Origin: Isoetes taiwanensis
Taxonomy: Eukaryota > Streptophyta > Lycopodiopsida > Isoetales > Isoetaceae
Assembly: GCA_021234155.1 (NCBI GenBank)
Contig: JAJEKV010000034.1
Span: forward strand, 7,610,028 to 7,674,027
Reading direction: 5' to 3'
DNA length: 64,000 nucleotides
The notes beneath the pieces are model-generated. The model saw only the letters and a list, made by a program, of their open reading frames with translations, searched no databases and was not told the DNA's origin. Shown here one piece after another: positions 1-10,700 of the stretch (the first letter of the stretch is position 1; each line of letters begins with the position of its first letter). Position numbers and translations under genes: made by a program.

Positions 1-1163
1 TGCACTCTTGAAGAAGACCCAAAACAGTGTCTTTGGATATAAGCATACCTGCTGCTGCATCATCTTTGAGGACATGATTGGCTGGTGCAACCACACTTGG
101 TTGCTCAGTCCTTAGCAATCTCTATTGATAACAACAAACAGACATTCTAACTTGAACAAAATTGTATAGGAAAAAAATGCACCCACGATGAAAATATCTA
201 GCATTATAAAGTGCCCTACCTGGATGAGGCACTTGACACAAAATAGCAAGGCAGAAAGAAAAACCCTGGCTGAAATCTTTGTCTCACAACCATCCATCGG
301 GTCAGCTGCATTGTATGGCCATCTGAAAAAGAGCCAATTATCAGCTATCCAAATAAAGCTTATTATATAGATGTACCAGTGCAATGCAAGACTCATAATC
401 CTCCTACTTTAGATTGTCAGATGTTGACCCATTTAATAATCCATTTATGCATGTTGCGCAAACTGTAACTAGCAAATCGTTTTCATCCTAATAAGGGTCA
501 TAAACCAAGTTTGCATGTTGTTTCAAGGATAGGGCCCTTCATTTTGCAAGACAAGTAAACTCATACCATGTGCAATGGAAGTATAACATGGTTACCTTTT
601 CTGCACTTCTTTATCAATAAAGAAGTTCTACAAGCTTCACTTATAGATGTTATTGTATTTTCTCACACAGCGATCTATAGTAGACAAAGCATGACCTCCG
701 TTACTGGAATATTAAAAGATGCTCCTTTACTCAAATCCTCTCCAGAAACATATTACCAAAACTGTATGTGCAAACGATGGTACCCACTTATACACACTCA
801 TTATTTAACAGTTCATGCTTCGAATTGGATGAGACTAAGCAAAATGGCTGTCAATTTCCCGCATCTCCAAGAAACAGTTGTTAGATCAGCTCAGTCTGCC
901 GTTTCGTGTTCGCAGACACCGTCCTTTTTCGCCTATTATTTTATGAACGGACTAGTTTTCCAAACCCAATGGGCAAAACCGATGAGCCGCAAGCATTGGC
1001 ACAGAAAAGTAAGATCCTAAACCTAAGACAGGATCGAAAGAGCCCAATGCGCGTTTTATGTTGCACGGATGCATTAGGGGGGAAGAAATGCTTGAGAGAA
1101 GAGAAAATAATGGGCAAAGCTACTAACCTCATCATCTTCTTCGTCCTGGTAGCCTAGCTCCAT
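1..1163 (-). CDS. 5' part of an unidentified split gene (runs off left edge)
   Basis: Three pieces read as minus-strand exons. A start exon at 1163-1128 has an ATG followed by an acidic peptide (MELGYQDEEDDE) and a GT donor (GAG|gttagtag). A second piece at 322-265 follows a pyrimidine-rich tttttcag acceptor and encodes WPYNAADPMDGCETKISAR. A third piece from 103 to the edge stays open in the matching frame and begins QPSVVAPANHVLKDD. Exon 1 ends in phase 0 but the second piece needs a phase-2 donor, so at least one exon between 322 and 1128 was not found. I do not recognise the family. Splice sites and frame continuity are what is seen; that the pieces form one gene is inference. Confidence 0.35.
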
Positions 1164-1638
1164 GGTAACCCCAGAAATCAAGCACTGTGGGCGCAGGCAG
1201 GATCACCTCGCCGCTGCAGTTTAGAGCCTATGCAAGCATTAAAAATGCAAAAGCATTCAAGGAACGCCAATGCAAGCTACATCCCCCTCGATTTTGAGGT
1301 CTAAACTGAGGTTTCCCGCAACCAGGTCAAGGATTTCAAGTATGTATATAGAAAACGACCATACAATCCAAGCTGCTGATTCTATAACCATGGCTTTTAA
1401 CATTTGTGTATTCTCTTCTAACGAATCGGACCCTACTCATTTCGCCGGAAGGAGGAATTCCAGATCTTTTCTGCCTGCCTCTGTTCCGCTTCAGCTTCTC
1501 AAAAACAGTAAACGGGGCTCAGCATGTTCGAACCCTGCAGCATTGTATTGCTTTCGATTCTTGCCTTCTTTCTTCCTAACCCTAAAATAACCCTAAAACA
1601 TGATGGCACGATGCTTGCATGCAAAACCCTGAAAATGG
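1164..1638. other. gene-free stretch, probable upstream region of the left-edge gene
   Basis: No coding signal or repeat was identified here. It lies directly 5' of the minus-strand start codon at 1163, so it may contain that gene's 5' UTR and promoter. No clear TATA box was seen. Confidence 0.3.
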
Positions 1639-1848
1639 CAAAAAAAAAAAAGAGGGCTTTTGTTGTCAGCCCTGGATGTTGGACCATTGAAAAAAAAAAA
1701 GCTAAATCAACGACTAAGAAATGGTGCACTCTAGATGTACGCATTAGTACATCCATTCGAATACGCCATGAAATCTTAGGAAAACCTTTGTGAAAAGCGT
1801 ACAAAAACACAAAGAAAACCCCCTGTTATTATGCTACATATTCATCTT
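1639..1848 (+). repeat. dispersed repeat, copy 1 (partner at 58618-58818)
   Basis: Starts with an A-run and gagggcttttgttgt and ends with ccccctgttattatgctaca. The same succession (aaatggtgcactctaga, gtacgcattagtaca, cgtacaaaaacacaaagaaa) occurs in the same orientation at 58618-58818 with scattered mismatches. Neither copy has an ORF worth keeping. The poly-A stretches and the sharp shared right end suggest a small transposed element, but no terminal repeats were identified. Confidence 0.7.
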
Positions 1849-2570
1849 CGTCATCTTCGTTCTCTTCTTAGGGGAACCATTCTGTTTCATCGTAATGAGT
1901 CATTTTAAAGGTAAAATAATGGATCTATTATTACCGTCACTTTGTTTATCTAGATCTATTGTTTAAATTTGGCTCAGCTTGGCGGTTGTGGCTAGAGATG
2001 TTCCAATCCAACTTATATTGTAGATAGAAGGAACCTTTTCTCTGTTAGGTACTCTACTTTGTCTTCATGGGTTGTTGGGACTGGCTTCAATGGGTGTATG
2101 GCTTCACATATCTACATCCAATATTTGTCGATAAGGACATTCCCCCTTTAGATCACAAAGAAAGTCGCACATTTAACAGAGGTCTAGACAATTTAAGAAT
2201 AGTTTAGCTTCCAGCCACCAATATGATAATGTGAATCTATTATACAATCTCCTTCTACATTGGAATCCCAAGTACTATGGTCGGCAGGCCAATGAAAATT
2301 GTGAGAAAACATTTAAGTTTATTGGCTCTCCTAATGATTATCAACTTCTTAAGTTTGTGAAAGAAATTATTAACAACTGAAGTCTATCAATAGCAGCCTC
2401 GAGTAACTGTCAAAGATAAATTGTATTTCCATGACTTAGCCAGTGACACTAGCGAGCACCTGCACAAGTAGTGAGATGCATGGAATGATAAATAAGTTGC
2501 AGCTGCTGTTTTGATCAAATGTAATAAATAGATTTTGCATATTTTTTTTCCCTATAATCAAGCATGCTAG
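1849..2570. other. gene-free stretch
   Basis: AT-rich DNA with no convincing coding frame, terminal repeats or RNA gene. Confidence 0.4.
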
Positions 2571-2890
2571 CTATTTAGCATTCAACATTAATGCCACATT
2601 GAATCTGTTTAGCATTCAACATTAATGCCACATTGAATGTAGGCAAATGTTGTGTGACTCAAAATCATACGTTGTACACGTGCATTTAATTTGCAATTGT
2701 TAGTTCTTAGGGCGTTGTATAATTCAAGCGCCATTCAATTTGCAATTGTTTGTTCTTAGGATGTTGTATAATTCAAGCGCCATACTAGCTGTTTAGCATT
2801 TAACATTAAGGCCACATTGAATGTAGGCAAATGTTGTGCAACTTGAGATTCATTTGCAAATGTTAGTTCTTAGGGTGTTGTATGATTAAG
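2571..2890 (+). repeat. interleaved short tandem repeats
   Basis: Two modules alternate. Module one (tttagcattcaacattaatg, then ccacattgaat) starts near 2571, 2609 and 2788. Module two (gttcttaggg, then gttgtataattcaagcgcca) starts near 2699, 2748 and 2861. Copies differ by a few bases. The pattern looks like local segmental duplication rather than a simple satellite. Confidence 0.7.
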
Positions 2891-4110
2891 GGCCTTTGCA
2901 TAATGCAAGAACCCTAATAAAAGCTACTCTAAAGTCTATGAAGTCGAGCAGTACATACTCTTCAATCCAACTTAAATGTATTCATGCTCTAACAAGGCAC
3001 GAGTATTCATCTAAATATTTTATCATAATTACGCATAGAGGCATACTTTTAGCTCCAAAAAACAATGGTGTTGCAACTTCTATTGGTGTCGTTATAGTGA
3101 ACTACATCGAACATAAAGGTGGACACAACCATCATGGTGGTGCATGTACATTGTAAGAAGGCTCAAGGTGTTCTCTTGACATTTGTACTTTACATATTTA
3201 TGCATTTGATTCCATAGTCAATAAATGGACAGAGTATCCTACATGTGCTTTCTTCATGTTTCTATTATTATGATTCACAAGATTCATGTTAGAACATGGC
3301 TATATTGCATAAAGGAAGTAAATTTGTAGGTACATGTCCAATTGTCAACATAAAATATGCATTAATGCCCCTCTTTTGGTATCATGTCCAATGCCAATAC
3401 AAAAACAACGACACTACTCCAGAATAAATGCACCTCCCTCTCATTTGTAAGGTTAAAAAATCCATAAACGACCTGAAACAAGAAATCTCTAATTATCCAA
3501 GTGCAACAAGAGGCAACTTCATATGCAAATGCAAGGATCTAAGTTCAATTCCTATAATATTTCCTCTCTCTTTCAAAGTGTCTACAACTTCAAGCCTTCG
3601 TGTGTTCTTTTGATTACTCTTTCCAATTTATAGGCATACAGATATGTTTGAAAACCTTTTAGGGATATGCTGCAAAAAACTTATTGTTGCAATGTATTAT
3701 AGCAGGTAGAAGTTGCAAGGCTCCTGCAATAATGATATATATATGCATTTGTGTAGCATAGGATTCATGTCGTTGGTTCTGCCTCACTATGAAAGTAAGG
3801 AAGCTAATGTATGATGGACTCTGTTGTCTTTCCTTGCTCTTTTAAATTCAAACAGTTACATTCTATTTATCAAGGAACAACGTTCGTTGTCCTTTCACAG
3901 TTCAAGTAACAGATAATAACAACATAAAACAAAAGAACAACCTCAAATAAAACCTTTATTTTACATATGCGTCCCTCTATGAATGTTTACATTTCATCTG
4001 CATCGCCACATTGTATTGAATAAACCTAATGATCACCTCTTCCACAAACCAAATCAAACAAATGGTGTATTTGGAATTTATAGATCCATGCTACACAATG
4101 TGTTGTAGCT
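2891..4110. other. gene-free stretch; body of a plus-strand Helitron may lie here
   Basis: No coding exon was recognised. The 3' terminus of a plus-strand Helitron starts at about 4111, so some of this stretch should be Helitron internal sequence. The 5' TC end could not be placed. Confidence 0.35.
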
Positions 4111-4823
4111 AAAGCCCGGCAACGCCGGCAGGGTTGCCCTTAAGGCCAAATTTGTCTAAGCATAATTTAGAAGGTCGGGCGAATAATAGAGTTGCAAGAT
4201 TAGTTATGCTGGCGAATGTTTTCTAGACATGAATTTTTTTTTATAGAAATCTAGGCGAATCATGGCCAATATTATTTTGCCAAGATTTAAGTGTCTTTAT
4301 TTTTCAAGTGCAATTTCTGTGGTGAAATTTTATTCACCGGCACCCATATTTAAATGATGCAATACCACAATTTAACCTTTGCAAATGAGAACGTGGCTTA
4401 TCCTTGTAGATAAAACAAATCTATTAAAAGGGAGGTCTGTAAAAAAAATGCTCTCCAGTGCATCCTTAGTACTTGAAACACAATAGCTACAAAAATATCT
4501 CTTAAAATTATCATATGTACCTGGATGGATATGGAGAATAGATTGGATAATGAAGAAAGCCTAGAATATAGGCGATTCCTTAAGAAATCTTCGAGAAGAG
4601 GGTAGAGGATAAGGCGAATCCATAGTTATAACGCTTAGTGGATGTGGCGAATTTTCAAGTGGAGTGAGATTTGTTTGTAGAAAAGTTGGCTAATTTTATT
4701 TTATTCATCTATAACGGGTCCTACTAAACCATAGCATCAAAATTTCTTGATACCCTTAAAAAATAGCCTTTTGGCGAACTTTCGTCCTTAAGGGCTACCC
4801 TGAACGCCGGGCAATGTTACTAG
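4111..4823 (+). mobile_element. Helitron 3' terminus, split by a nested MITE
   Basis: With 4129-4802 plus one copy of the target duplication set aside, the flanks join into a perfect hairpin (GCCCGGC, loop AAC, GCCGGGC), followed by a short spacer and CTAG at 4820-4823, then T. A GC-rich hairpin about 10 bases before CTAG, next to a host T, is the established signature of a plant Helitron 3' end. The same signature is seen undamaged on the minus strand at 5193, 9427, 10147 and 10671. The element body would lie to the left. No RepHel ORF is visible, so it is probably non-autonomous. Confidence 0.75.
4129..4802. mobile_element. hAT-like MITE inserted in the Helitron hairpin
   Basis: The element is 674 bp. 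Left end CAGGGTTGCCCTTAAGG and inverted right end CAGGGTAGCCCTTAAGG differ at one of 17 bases. It is flanked by identical 8-bp direct repeats AACGCCGG at 4121-4128 and 4803-4810. CAGGG ends with 8-bp target duplications are characteristic of the hAT superfamily. The interior has no ORF and carries several degenerate ggcgaat motifs. The duplicated target is the distal half of the neighbouring Helitron's terminal hairpin, which fixes the insertion order. Confidence 0.85.
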
Positions 4824-5192
4824 TATTACTAGTTTTATATTAGCTTATTTCTCGTATTGTTATTATTTGCTAGTTTTATGTTAGCTTATTTCTCTTATTG
4901 TTATTGTTTATTAGTTTTATGTTAGCTTGTTTCTCTCTGACCGTGGCTTTATATTTTTAGAACGGATTTGGTGAATTCAGCATGTGAGCTGGAGTGTGTT
5001 GCTTTTTCGTTCCAAGCCCTAGGCTTTCTGCTCATCTATGAGCACTTTGTGCGCCAGCTCACATGCTGAATTCACCAAATCCGTTCTAAAAATATATCAA
5101 AGCCACGGTCAAGGAGAAACAAGCTAACGTAAAACTAATAAACAATAACAATAAGAGAAATAAGCTAACATAAAACTAGCAAATAATAATAA
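4824..5192. repeat. large palindrome (foldback) between two Helitron 3' ends
   Basis: Left arm 4861-4992 and right arm 5054-5187 are near-perfect reverse complements, about 130 bp each, around a 61-base loop. The left side starts with three 41-bp direct units (starts 4830, 4871, 4912), each beginning tagttttat and containing tagctt and tttctc. The arm-plus-loop sequence recurs as a single arm at 26590-26800. No ORF is present. The two outer edges coincide with the CTAG ends of oppositely oriented Helitrons at 4823 and 5193. Confidence 0.85.
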
Positions 5193-5220
5193 CTAGTTAT
5201 AGTGCCCGGCGTTGCCGGGC
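5193..5220 (-). mobile_element. Helitron 3' terminus, minus strand
   Basis: Read on the minus strand: hairpin GCCCGGC/AAC/GCCGGGC (5220-5204), spacer, CTAG at 5196-5193, then host T. The element body extends to the right. Its 5' TC end was not located, so only the terminus is annotated. Confidence 0.8.
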
Positions 5221-6155
5221 TTTAGGAAATGTGGATTGTAGAAGGAAGTATGTGTTTTTCCATTTGTAGGCTTTAGGGCAGTGTCGTTCTTAGTGAATTA
5301 ACATTTATAGGGTTTAAACCAGTTGGTGTTCTTATTTGTAGAGGTCAAGTTAATGTTTTGATGAATATGTGTGAAATGGACCAGCATAAGGGTTTAAATA
5401 TAATAAAAGAAGTAGAAGATTGTTTTGGAGATTATGGTGCTAGTTTGGCAGGTAATTGTGTGGAGTTTATATTAAGTAACTTGTTGTTAGTCAAGTAGGT
5501 GGGTTTTATTTTATCGAACTTTACAATAGTCACTTTATGTGCAAGGCATTTAGGTCATCGATATGATTGCAATAACTTAAGATTTCGTGTAAGTTGTGGA
5601 TCGGCGAGAGCCCTAAATGTGAATTATGGCGAAATGTTTCTCTAGAATAGAACATGTAGGTGATTAGTGAAGCAATTGCTTGTAAAATAATGAATACGAA
5701 AATTATCAAGTATTTAATTGTGTTTATAGGAATCAATTTGTGTAACCTATTCATTTGCTATCGATAACATGTTGTGGATAAGTAATCACTTGATGTACAG
5801 ATATTTTGATATCATATATGCAGCAGTGTTGTATGTCATGTGTTAATATTTCATTTAATATTTCCTTCGGTTCCCTGCCACCCAGAATGAGACAACCGTT
5901 GTTACTGAAGTGAGGGGGAGCATCTAGGCCTCTAGTTGGTGTTCAATATGACAATACGCAATTTTCAAACGTCAGTATAAGCTGAATGTGAAAGCTTTGT
6001 AGTATGCAAATCGCAAATTGAATATACGGGATTTATGGTGAGGAACTCCGTACACGATTCCATAACCATCACATTTTTTTGTAAGGTTCAAAACTCTGAA
6101 ATCCTCTGAAATCATTGCTTTGGAATTTTGGCATATATCTTCATTTTTATAGCTA
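5221..6155. other. gene-free stretch, probably Helitron interior at its left end
   Basis: No coding exon, RNA gene or terminal repeat was recognised. Sequence next to 5220 belongs by position to the minus-strand Helitron that ends at 5193. Confidence 0.35.
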
Positions 6156-6430
6156 ATATCCTTTTGTCTCTTCACATTTCCAGTTAGCCCAATCTGGACT
6201 AACTTTTAATTCATATGATTATGTATTCATGCCTTTACAATAGAATGTGCAAGAATTGCATCCAGCACGTGAATCAAAGCTAGATTGCACAACAATATTA
6301 TGCAATCACAGATGCCAAGTCCTTTCTGCAACACTTTGACAGAGGATATCCTTTGTCTCTTCACAATTTCAGTTGATCTATAATCTGCGCTAGCTTCTAA
6401 TTCATACAATGAATAATGTAATCCTACTCC
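6156..6430 (+). repeat. tandem duplication, about 190-bp period
   Basis: The block beginning atatccttttgtctcttcac (6156) and continuing through ctaacttttaattcatat recurs at 6346, beginning atatcctttgtctcttcaca, with about 80% similarity by eye. No coding meaning was found. Confidence 0.6.
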
Positions 6431-7645
6431 TGGAACAACAACGTGTAAAAAACGCAACCAACATTGTGGCTAGAAGACCAGTTCTAAAGACAAAAATGCC
6501 TTATGCGAAAGTATTACCATGGCTTGATTTATCTGAACTGCATCTATGCACGATCTAGACACCACAGAAACCTAAGAGTATGTTTCCCATTATTTGCCGC
6601 GAAGTAATTTGAATAATGCAATGTGTAGTTTTAACATTGTAAGAAGTGAATGTTTCTCCTCTTTGAAAGCATGTGCATGGATCAACACCTTGATATCTGC
6701 AGTGAAGGCGGAGTATGTAGAGAAGGCCGAGTAGGTAAGTCCAATAATGCAAGGTAAAAATTGAATACCTGAATGTTATACAAATGATAAAAGATAATAC
6801 ACTGGAGAACCTAAGGTGGAAAAGAAACGCACAACATACTGGATCTTAACTTGAAGAACCTGACTTATGAAGAGCCATGCACCTCAGCAATGCCTCAGCA
6901 TCGACATCCAGCAAGTGTTCCATTCATAGGATAAGCATAAAAGCTGCATATGCTAGGGCCATATATAGACTATGTTGAGGCCATCATAGAGACTAAAATT
7001 AAGCAGATTATCAATACGAACTGATGCAAAGTATGTTATAAGAGACCATAAAACAAATACAAATATGAGGTGTAGAAATGAAAATACCGTAGAACAAATC
7101 GAGAAGATACATGCCACGTGATGCAAAGTTTCTATAAGAGATCATAAACATATCATTAGGCTATAAAAAAATGAAAAATACCGTAAAACAGGTCAAAAAT
7201 GCGAGTTACATAATATGACAATTTCCTCAATCCAGAGATATTTTTAAGAGACAAAGCAAGGGAAAGATGAATTAATTTGCATAATCAGGCTAAAAAGTAG
7301 TATATGTGGAAAGAAAGACCATATACCTGAGATCCAGCAAACTTAAAGAGCTCTAATGGATGTCAAGACTTCTAGGGCATTTTAGTTCCTCTGCAAAAAC
7401 AAAATAGTTAGAACAATAGGATGCCAGACATATTGAAGATTAATCCATGATCGCATATACATAAGGTCAAAATCGAAATGTCTTTTTCAAATGGCAAGTG
7501 ACGCCATGCTGCTATAAACTGAAAGATATGTTACAAACATGGAAAATGGTGAAAGGTATATAAAAGATACCAAGATCAATATAGCCCCTAAGCATATATG
7601 CAGTTTGAACTCCCAATTCCTTGTGCTTGATCTTTATTTTTGCAC
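6431..7645. other. gene-free stretch
   Basis: No supported exon or repeat. Position between a coding-like minus exon (7646-7737) and the tandem duplication suggests introns or 3' flank of a minus-strand transcript, which cannot be shown. Confidence 0.3.
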
Positions 7646-7737
7646 CTGAAACTGTCAGCAAAGAAGTCAATAGCAGCAGTACCAACTTTCCCTAAATTAA
7701 AGAAGCACTGCTCAGACTCAATCAGAAGCATTTCAAG
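7646..7737 (-). CDS. isolated internal-exon-like segment, unknown product
   Basis: The minus strand has a good acceptor (tgtgtttacag), 92 open bases and a GT donor (AG|gtgcaa). The frame reads LEMLLIESEQCFFNLGKVG and continues TAAIDFFADSF, a well-mixed, protein-like sequence. If the donor is not used, the frame continues about 20 codons to a stop. I do not recognise the family and found no matching neighbour exons, so this may be the remnant of a gene whose other exons are lost or too short to see. Confidence 0.35.
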
Positions 7738-8887
7738 CTGTAAACACAAAGCAAAACATTAGAGGCACATCATACATCACTGAAATAGCTTTTTAAGTTA
7801 CTAGATTATGAGAGAAATGATCTGTAAAAGTAGAGAGCACATCATAAAAAGAAATATTACGCTAGATTGACCTGCATTTAATCAACTTGGTATAAATCTT
7901 ATCTTCTACCTTTGCATATCTGCATGTTCCTAAGGTTGCAGAAATGTAAAACTTGAAACTGCAAGAATACCAAATTTACCCTTGTAATTAATCAATGAGA
8001 AGGTTTCAGAGTGTTTCAAGCTATGGCAGGGCCAGATTAATTTGGCCATACTATAGATGGCCATACAGCTGCATTTGCAAAAGAATCTGCATTTGCAAAA
8101 GAATCGCTACACATGAATTCATGTTAAAACTTTTGCATCTAGGATGGAAAATAATCAGATGAATACCACAAATTGGATGCAAAAGAAGGTAAAAATCGGA
8201 TGTACCTACATTCTGCTGCAGCTGTATTAGAGGCCTCTAATAAAGTCGAGTATAGGTGCCTCTGCAAATGGCTAAAACCCTTGGGCTATGCATAAAACTA
8301 AGACTGGAGGTCAAGAGATCCGGATACTTCTTCCTAAGCACACCTTCCGAATGCCTGTAGCTAGTCAAAATCAGCCTATTAGGCTCTCTTAACCCCGAAA
8401 TTGCAAGCTGAAAGCGGATCTGTCAGTTCCTCAATGGATAATATAAATTCGTGGCATGCATGCCCCCAGATGCAACAGAAAGAGGAAAAAATTGAAACCT
8501 AGAAAAAATCACTTGCTGGTGACCAGAACAACTTGACCTTGCCTATATATGCTTCAATCAACGTAAACTAATGTCGGACCTGAACAGAAGAGAAGAATAA
8601 CTCTGTCACCTGATTAGGTTGGGCGGGAACAACTATTGCTCTCTTGTGCTTGAAAAGACATCGCTAAAAAACATGAAACGGGCCTTCGCCATACCATACT
8701 GGATTTACAGGGCAAAACTTCAGTGTCCGAAATTGGACAGAGACAACTACTATTTCTGTCTTCCACAGGCCTCCATGACGCTCATATCCAAATCCATCTA
8801 CCATATCCCGAGCCAAACAATCATACCAATTTTTCTTTCCCGATTTTTGGACAATCTCAAATATTTTCCGGCAGACAAAACTTTTAA
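7738..8887. other. gene-free stretch
   Basis: No convincing exon. The plus ORF at 8619-8903 was judged chance because its right end overlaps a repeated non-coding module (8888-8957). Confidence 0.3.
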
Positions 8888-8957
8888 AACCTTAGGAAAC
8901 TAACCTAGAAAAAAATTCCAAAAAGTTTTCCACACATCGGAAAAGCCAAATTTCAAC
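8888..8957 (-). repeat. module A, copy 1 (also 25960-26024 and 56566-56640)
   Basis: The shared core on plus is roughly tccaaaaagttttccac preceded by aggaaac and an A-rich run, then gaaaagccaaattt. Three copies occur in the window in the same orientation, each next to gene-poor DNA. It could be a repeated 5' leader or the end of an unknown element. Confidence 0.6.
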
Positions 8958-9395
8958 AATAGGATAAGAGAAATAAGCTAACATAAAACTAGCAATATAT
9001 ACATGTAACTTCTCTGCCTGCACATGTGGAGGGTTAACAACACTTTTTTATTACACATAAACATAATCATTTAACTAATTTCAATCTAAAACTTTCTTTA
9101 GATATTTTGAAAAAAATAATATTTTAACCATACAGAGTTATTTTAGACAAAAATTTAATTCTAAATAGACGAAACTGAGAATTAGTTTAGAAAAAAATAA
9201 CATTTTAGTTATACAGAGTTATTTTAGATAAAAATTTTATTTTAAATAGACGAAACTGAGAATTAGTTTAGAAAGCAACTTTGAACTTTAATAAGTATCA
9301 TATTTTTGATCTGAACAGAACAAATTATTAAAATCAATAAGAGCTAAAAATACATATAATATTGTCATGGCATTCTTGAGGTATATTTATTTAGC
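8958..9395 (+). repeat. module B, copy 1 (inverted copy at 26192-26630)
   Basis: The segment from aagctaacataaaactagc through atatatacatgtaacttctc to catggcattcttgaggta matches the reverse complement of 26192-26630 over most of its length. It includes an internal near-duplicate starting acagagttattttaga at about 9134 and 9218. No ORF. Its left end shares the motif of the palindrome arms at 4861-5187. Confidence 0.75.
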
Positions 9396-9426
9396 AAAAT
9401 TTGGACTTATTCAAATCTAATAAATA

Positions 9427-10146
9427 CTAGTAACGGGTGCCCGGTGTTGCCGGGCATAAATACAATTTTATGTAGACTCTACACGTTAAAATTCGAAATA
9501 ACGAAAATCTATTTTGGGTTAGATGCACGACTCTAAACACCACATCGAAATAATGAAAATGAGAGAAGGGAGATGATTTCAGCTTATATGATTTAAAGGT
9601 TGGTGCATTTGCGGAATATGGAGCTCCATCTCGAGAATGTGGTCTAGTAATGTAAGTTTGTTTGTGCGTTGTTCAACATATAGTTGGTTGTGTTCATGGT
9701 TTATAGCTAATAGTAAGTTAGTTTGTGGTTTGTTCAACATATAACGAAAATTGCTTATTGATGATTTGTGTTTAAGAGATGTGGCTTGTTCTCTGAATTG
9801 TTCTTGCTATTAGTAGGAATGAATAATATAGGTTTCTACTTATTGGTCTTCATGTTACATAAAAATAGTAGGAAGGAAAACACATTTGGAGAGCCCTATA
9901 GTATTCGGCCTTAGCCACAACATGTTAGTAGGCAAGGATGTATAAATAGGAAAAGAAGTGTTTGATTAATTTGTTTGTCGTATGCGCGAAAGATGTATCT
10001 GCTTATGGGTAGGAAGAGTGTTTGATTAATTTGTTTGTCGTATGCGTGAAAGATGTGTCTGCTTATGGGTAAGATTTTATATATAACAACATTGATATCG
10101 TGTGTGGAGCTTAGGAAGGGTGTACATTAAGTTTTATTATGAATAA
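9427..10146 (-). mobile_element. non-autonomous Helitron, minus strand (3' end at 9427)
   Basis: Minus-strand 3' terminus: hairpin GCCCGGCAACACCGGGC at 9455-9439, spacer, CTAG at 9430-9427, then host T. The next 3' terminus in the same orientation lies at 10147, so the element is at most about 720 bp unless nested. No RepHel coding is present. The exact 5' TC end is uncertain; a GA on plus just before 10147 is a candidate. Confidence 0.6.
9961..10072 (+). repeat. tandem duplication, 60-bp unit
   Basis: Unit tttgattaatttgtttgtcg...gcttatgggtaag starts at 9961 and 10021, exactly 60 bases apart, with two or three substitutions. It lies inside the Helitron that ends at 9427. Confidence 0.9.
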
Positions 10147-10574
10147 CTAGAAAAAGTGCCCAGCGTTGCTGGGCTTTTCGTCAGAATTAAATTCCAAAAT
10201 TTTTAAAGTTATGGTTGAGATTTTCTCATGAAATATTTTATTTATTGAGTCTAAAGCTTGAAACGACTTACAAAGTTCTGTCTTGGTTTCTAGTCATTCA
10301 TGAAAAGTATATGGGTCAAACTCTACGGATGTAAATACAACTTTTGATAACAAAAGAAGAATAAATGTTTGACAATAATACAACATTCATTATTAAGAAA
10401 ATGGGGCGTGTTGAGTGCAAATGAATGGCAATGCACATCATGTCCTTCATTATGCATGCATATATTTTATCCAGTTCTATACTGAGGCCTATAATTGGAT
10501 TGATTAAGATGTTCTTATAGAGTTAATACAACATTGTTGACATGACAAAAAATATAGTATGTAAGTGAAAATAC
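10147..10574 (-). mobile_element. non-autonomous Helitron, minus strand (3' end at 10147)
   Basis: Minus strand: hairpin GCCCAGC/AAC/GCTGGGC at 10174-10158 keeps pairing although the stem has changed from CGG/CCG to CAG/CTG, a compensatory change. CTAG is at 10150-10147 followed by T. The right boundary is set by the next terminus at 10575. A TC start near 10568 is possible but unproven. Confidence 0.6.
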
Positions 10575-10602
10575 CTAGGCGTAAGCTCCAGTGTTGCTGG
10601 GC
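10575..10602 (-). mobile_element. degenerate Helitron 3' terminus
   Basis: CTAG at 10575-10578 and a weakened hairpin (plus-strand GCTCCAGTGTTGCTGGGC) match the neighbouring termini, but the adjacent base is C on plus rather than the expected A. Probably an old, mutated end. Confidence 0.5.
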
Positions 10603-10670
10603 TTTTTATCAGGCGTAAGTTGAAACACTAATAAAGGTAATGGTGGAGACAAAAATCTATATAAGTACAA

Positions 10671-10700
10671 CTAGTAAACGGGTGCCCGGCGTTGCCGGGC
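10671..10700 (-). mobile_element. Helitron 3' terminus, minus strand
   Basis: The hairpin at 10700-10684 (GCCCGGC/AAC/GCCGGGC) is perfect and identical to that at 5204-5220. A spacer with ACCCGTTTA precedes CTAG at 10674-10671, then host T. The body must extend rightwards; its 5' end was not found. Confidence 0.75.

Noticed and set aside
1520-1545. tRNA T-arm (GTTCGAACC)
   Set aside because: No acceptor, D or anticodon stems can be drawn around it.
8619-8903. 94-aa plus ORF
   Set aside because: Its end overlaps repeated non-coding module A and no family resemblance was seen.
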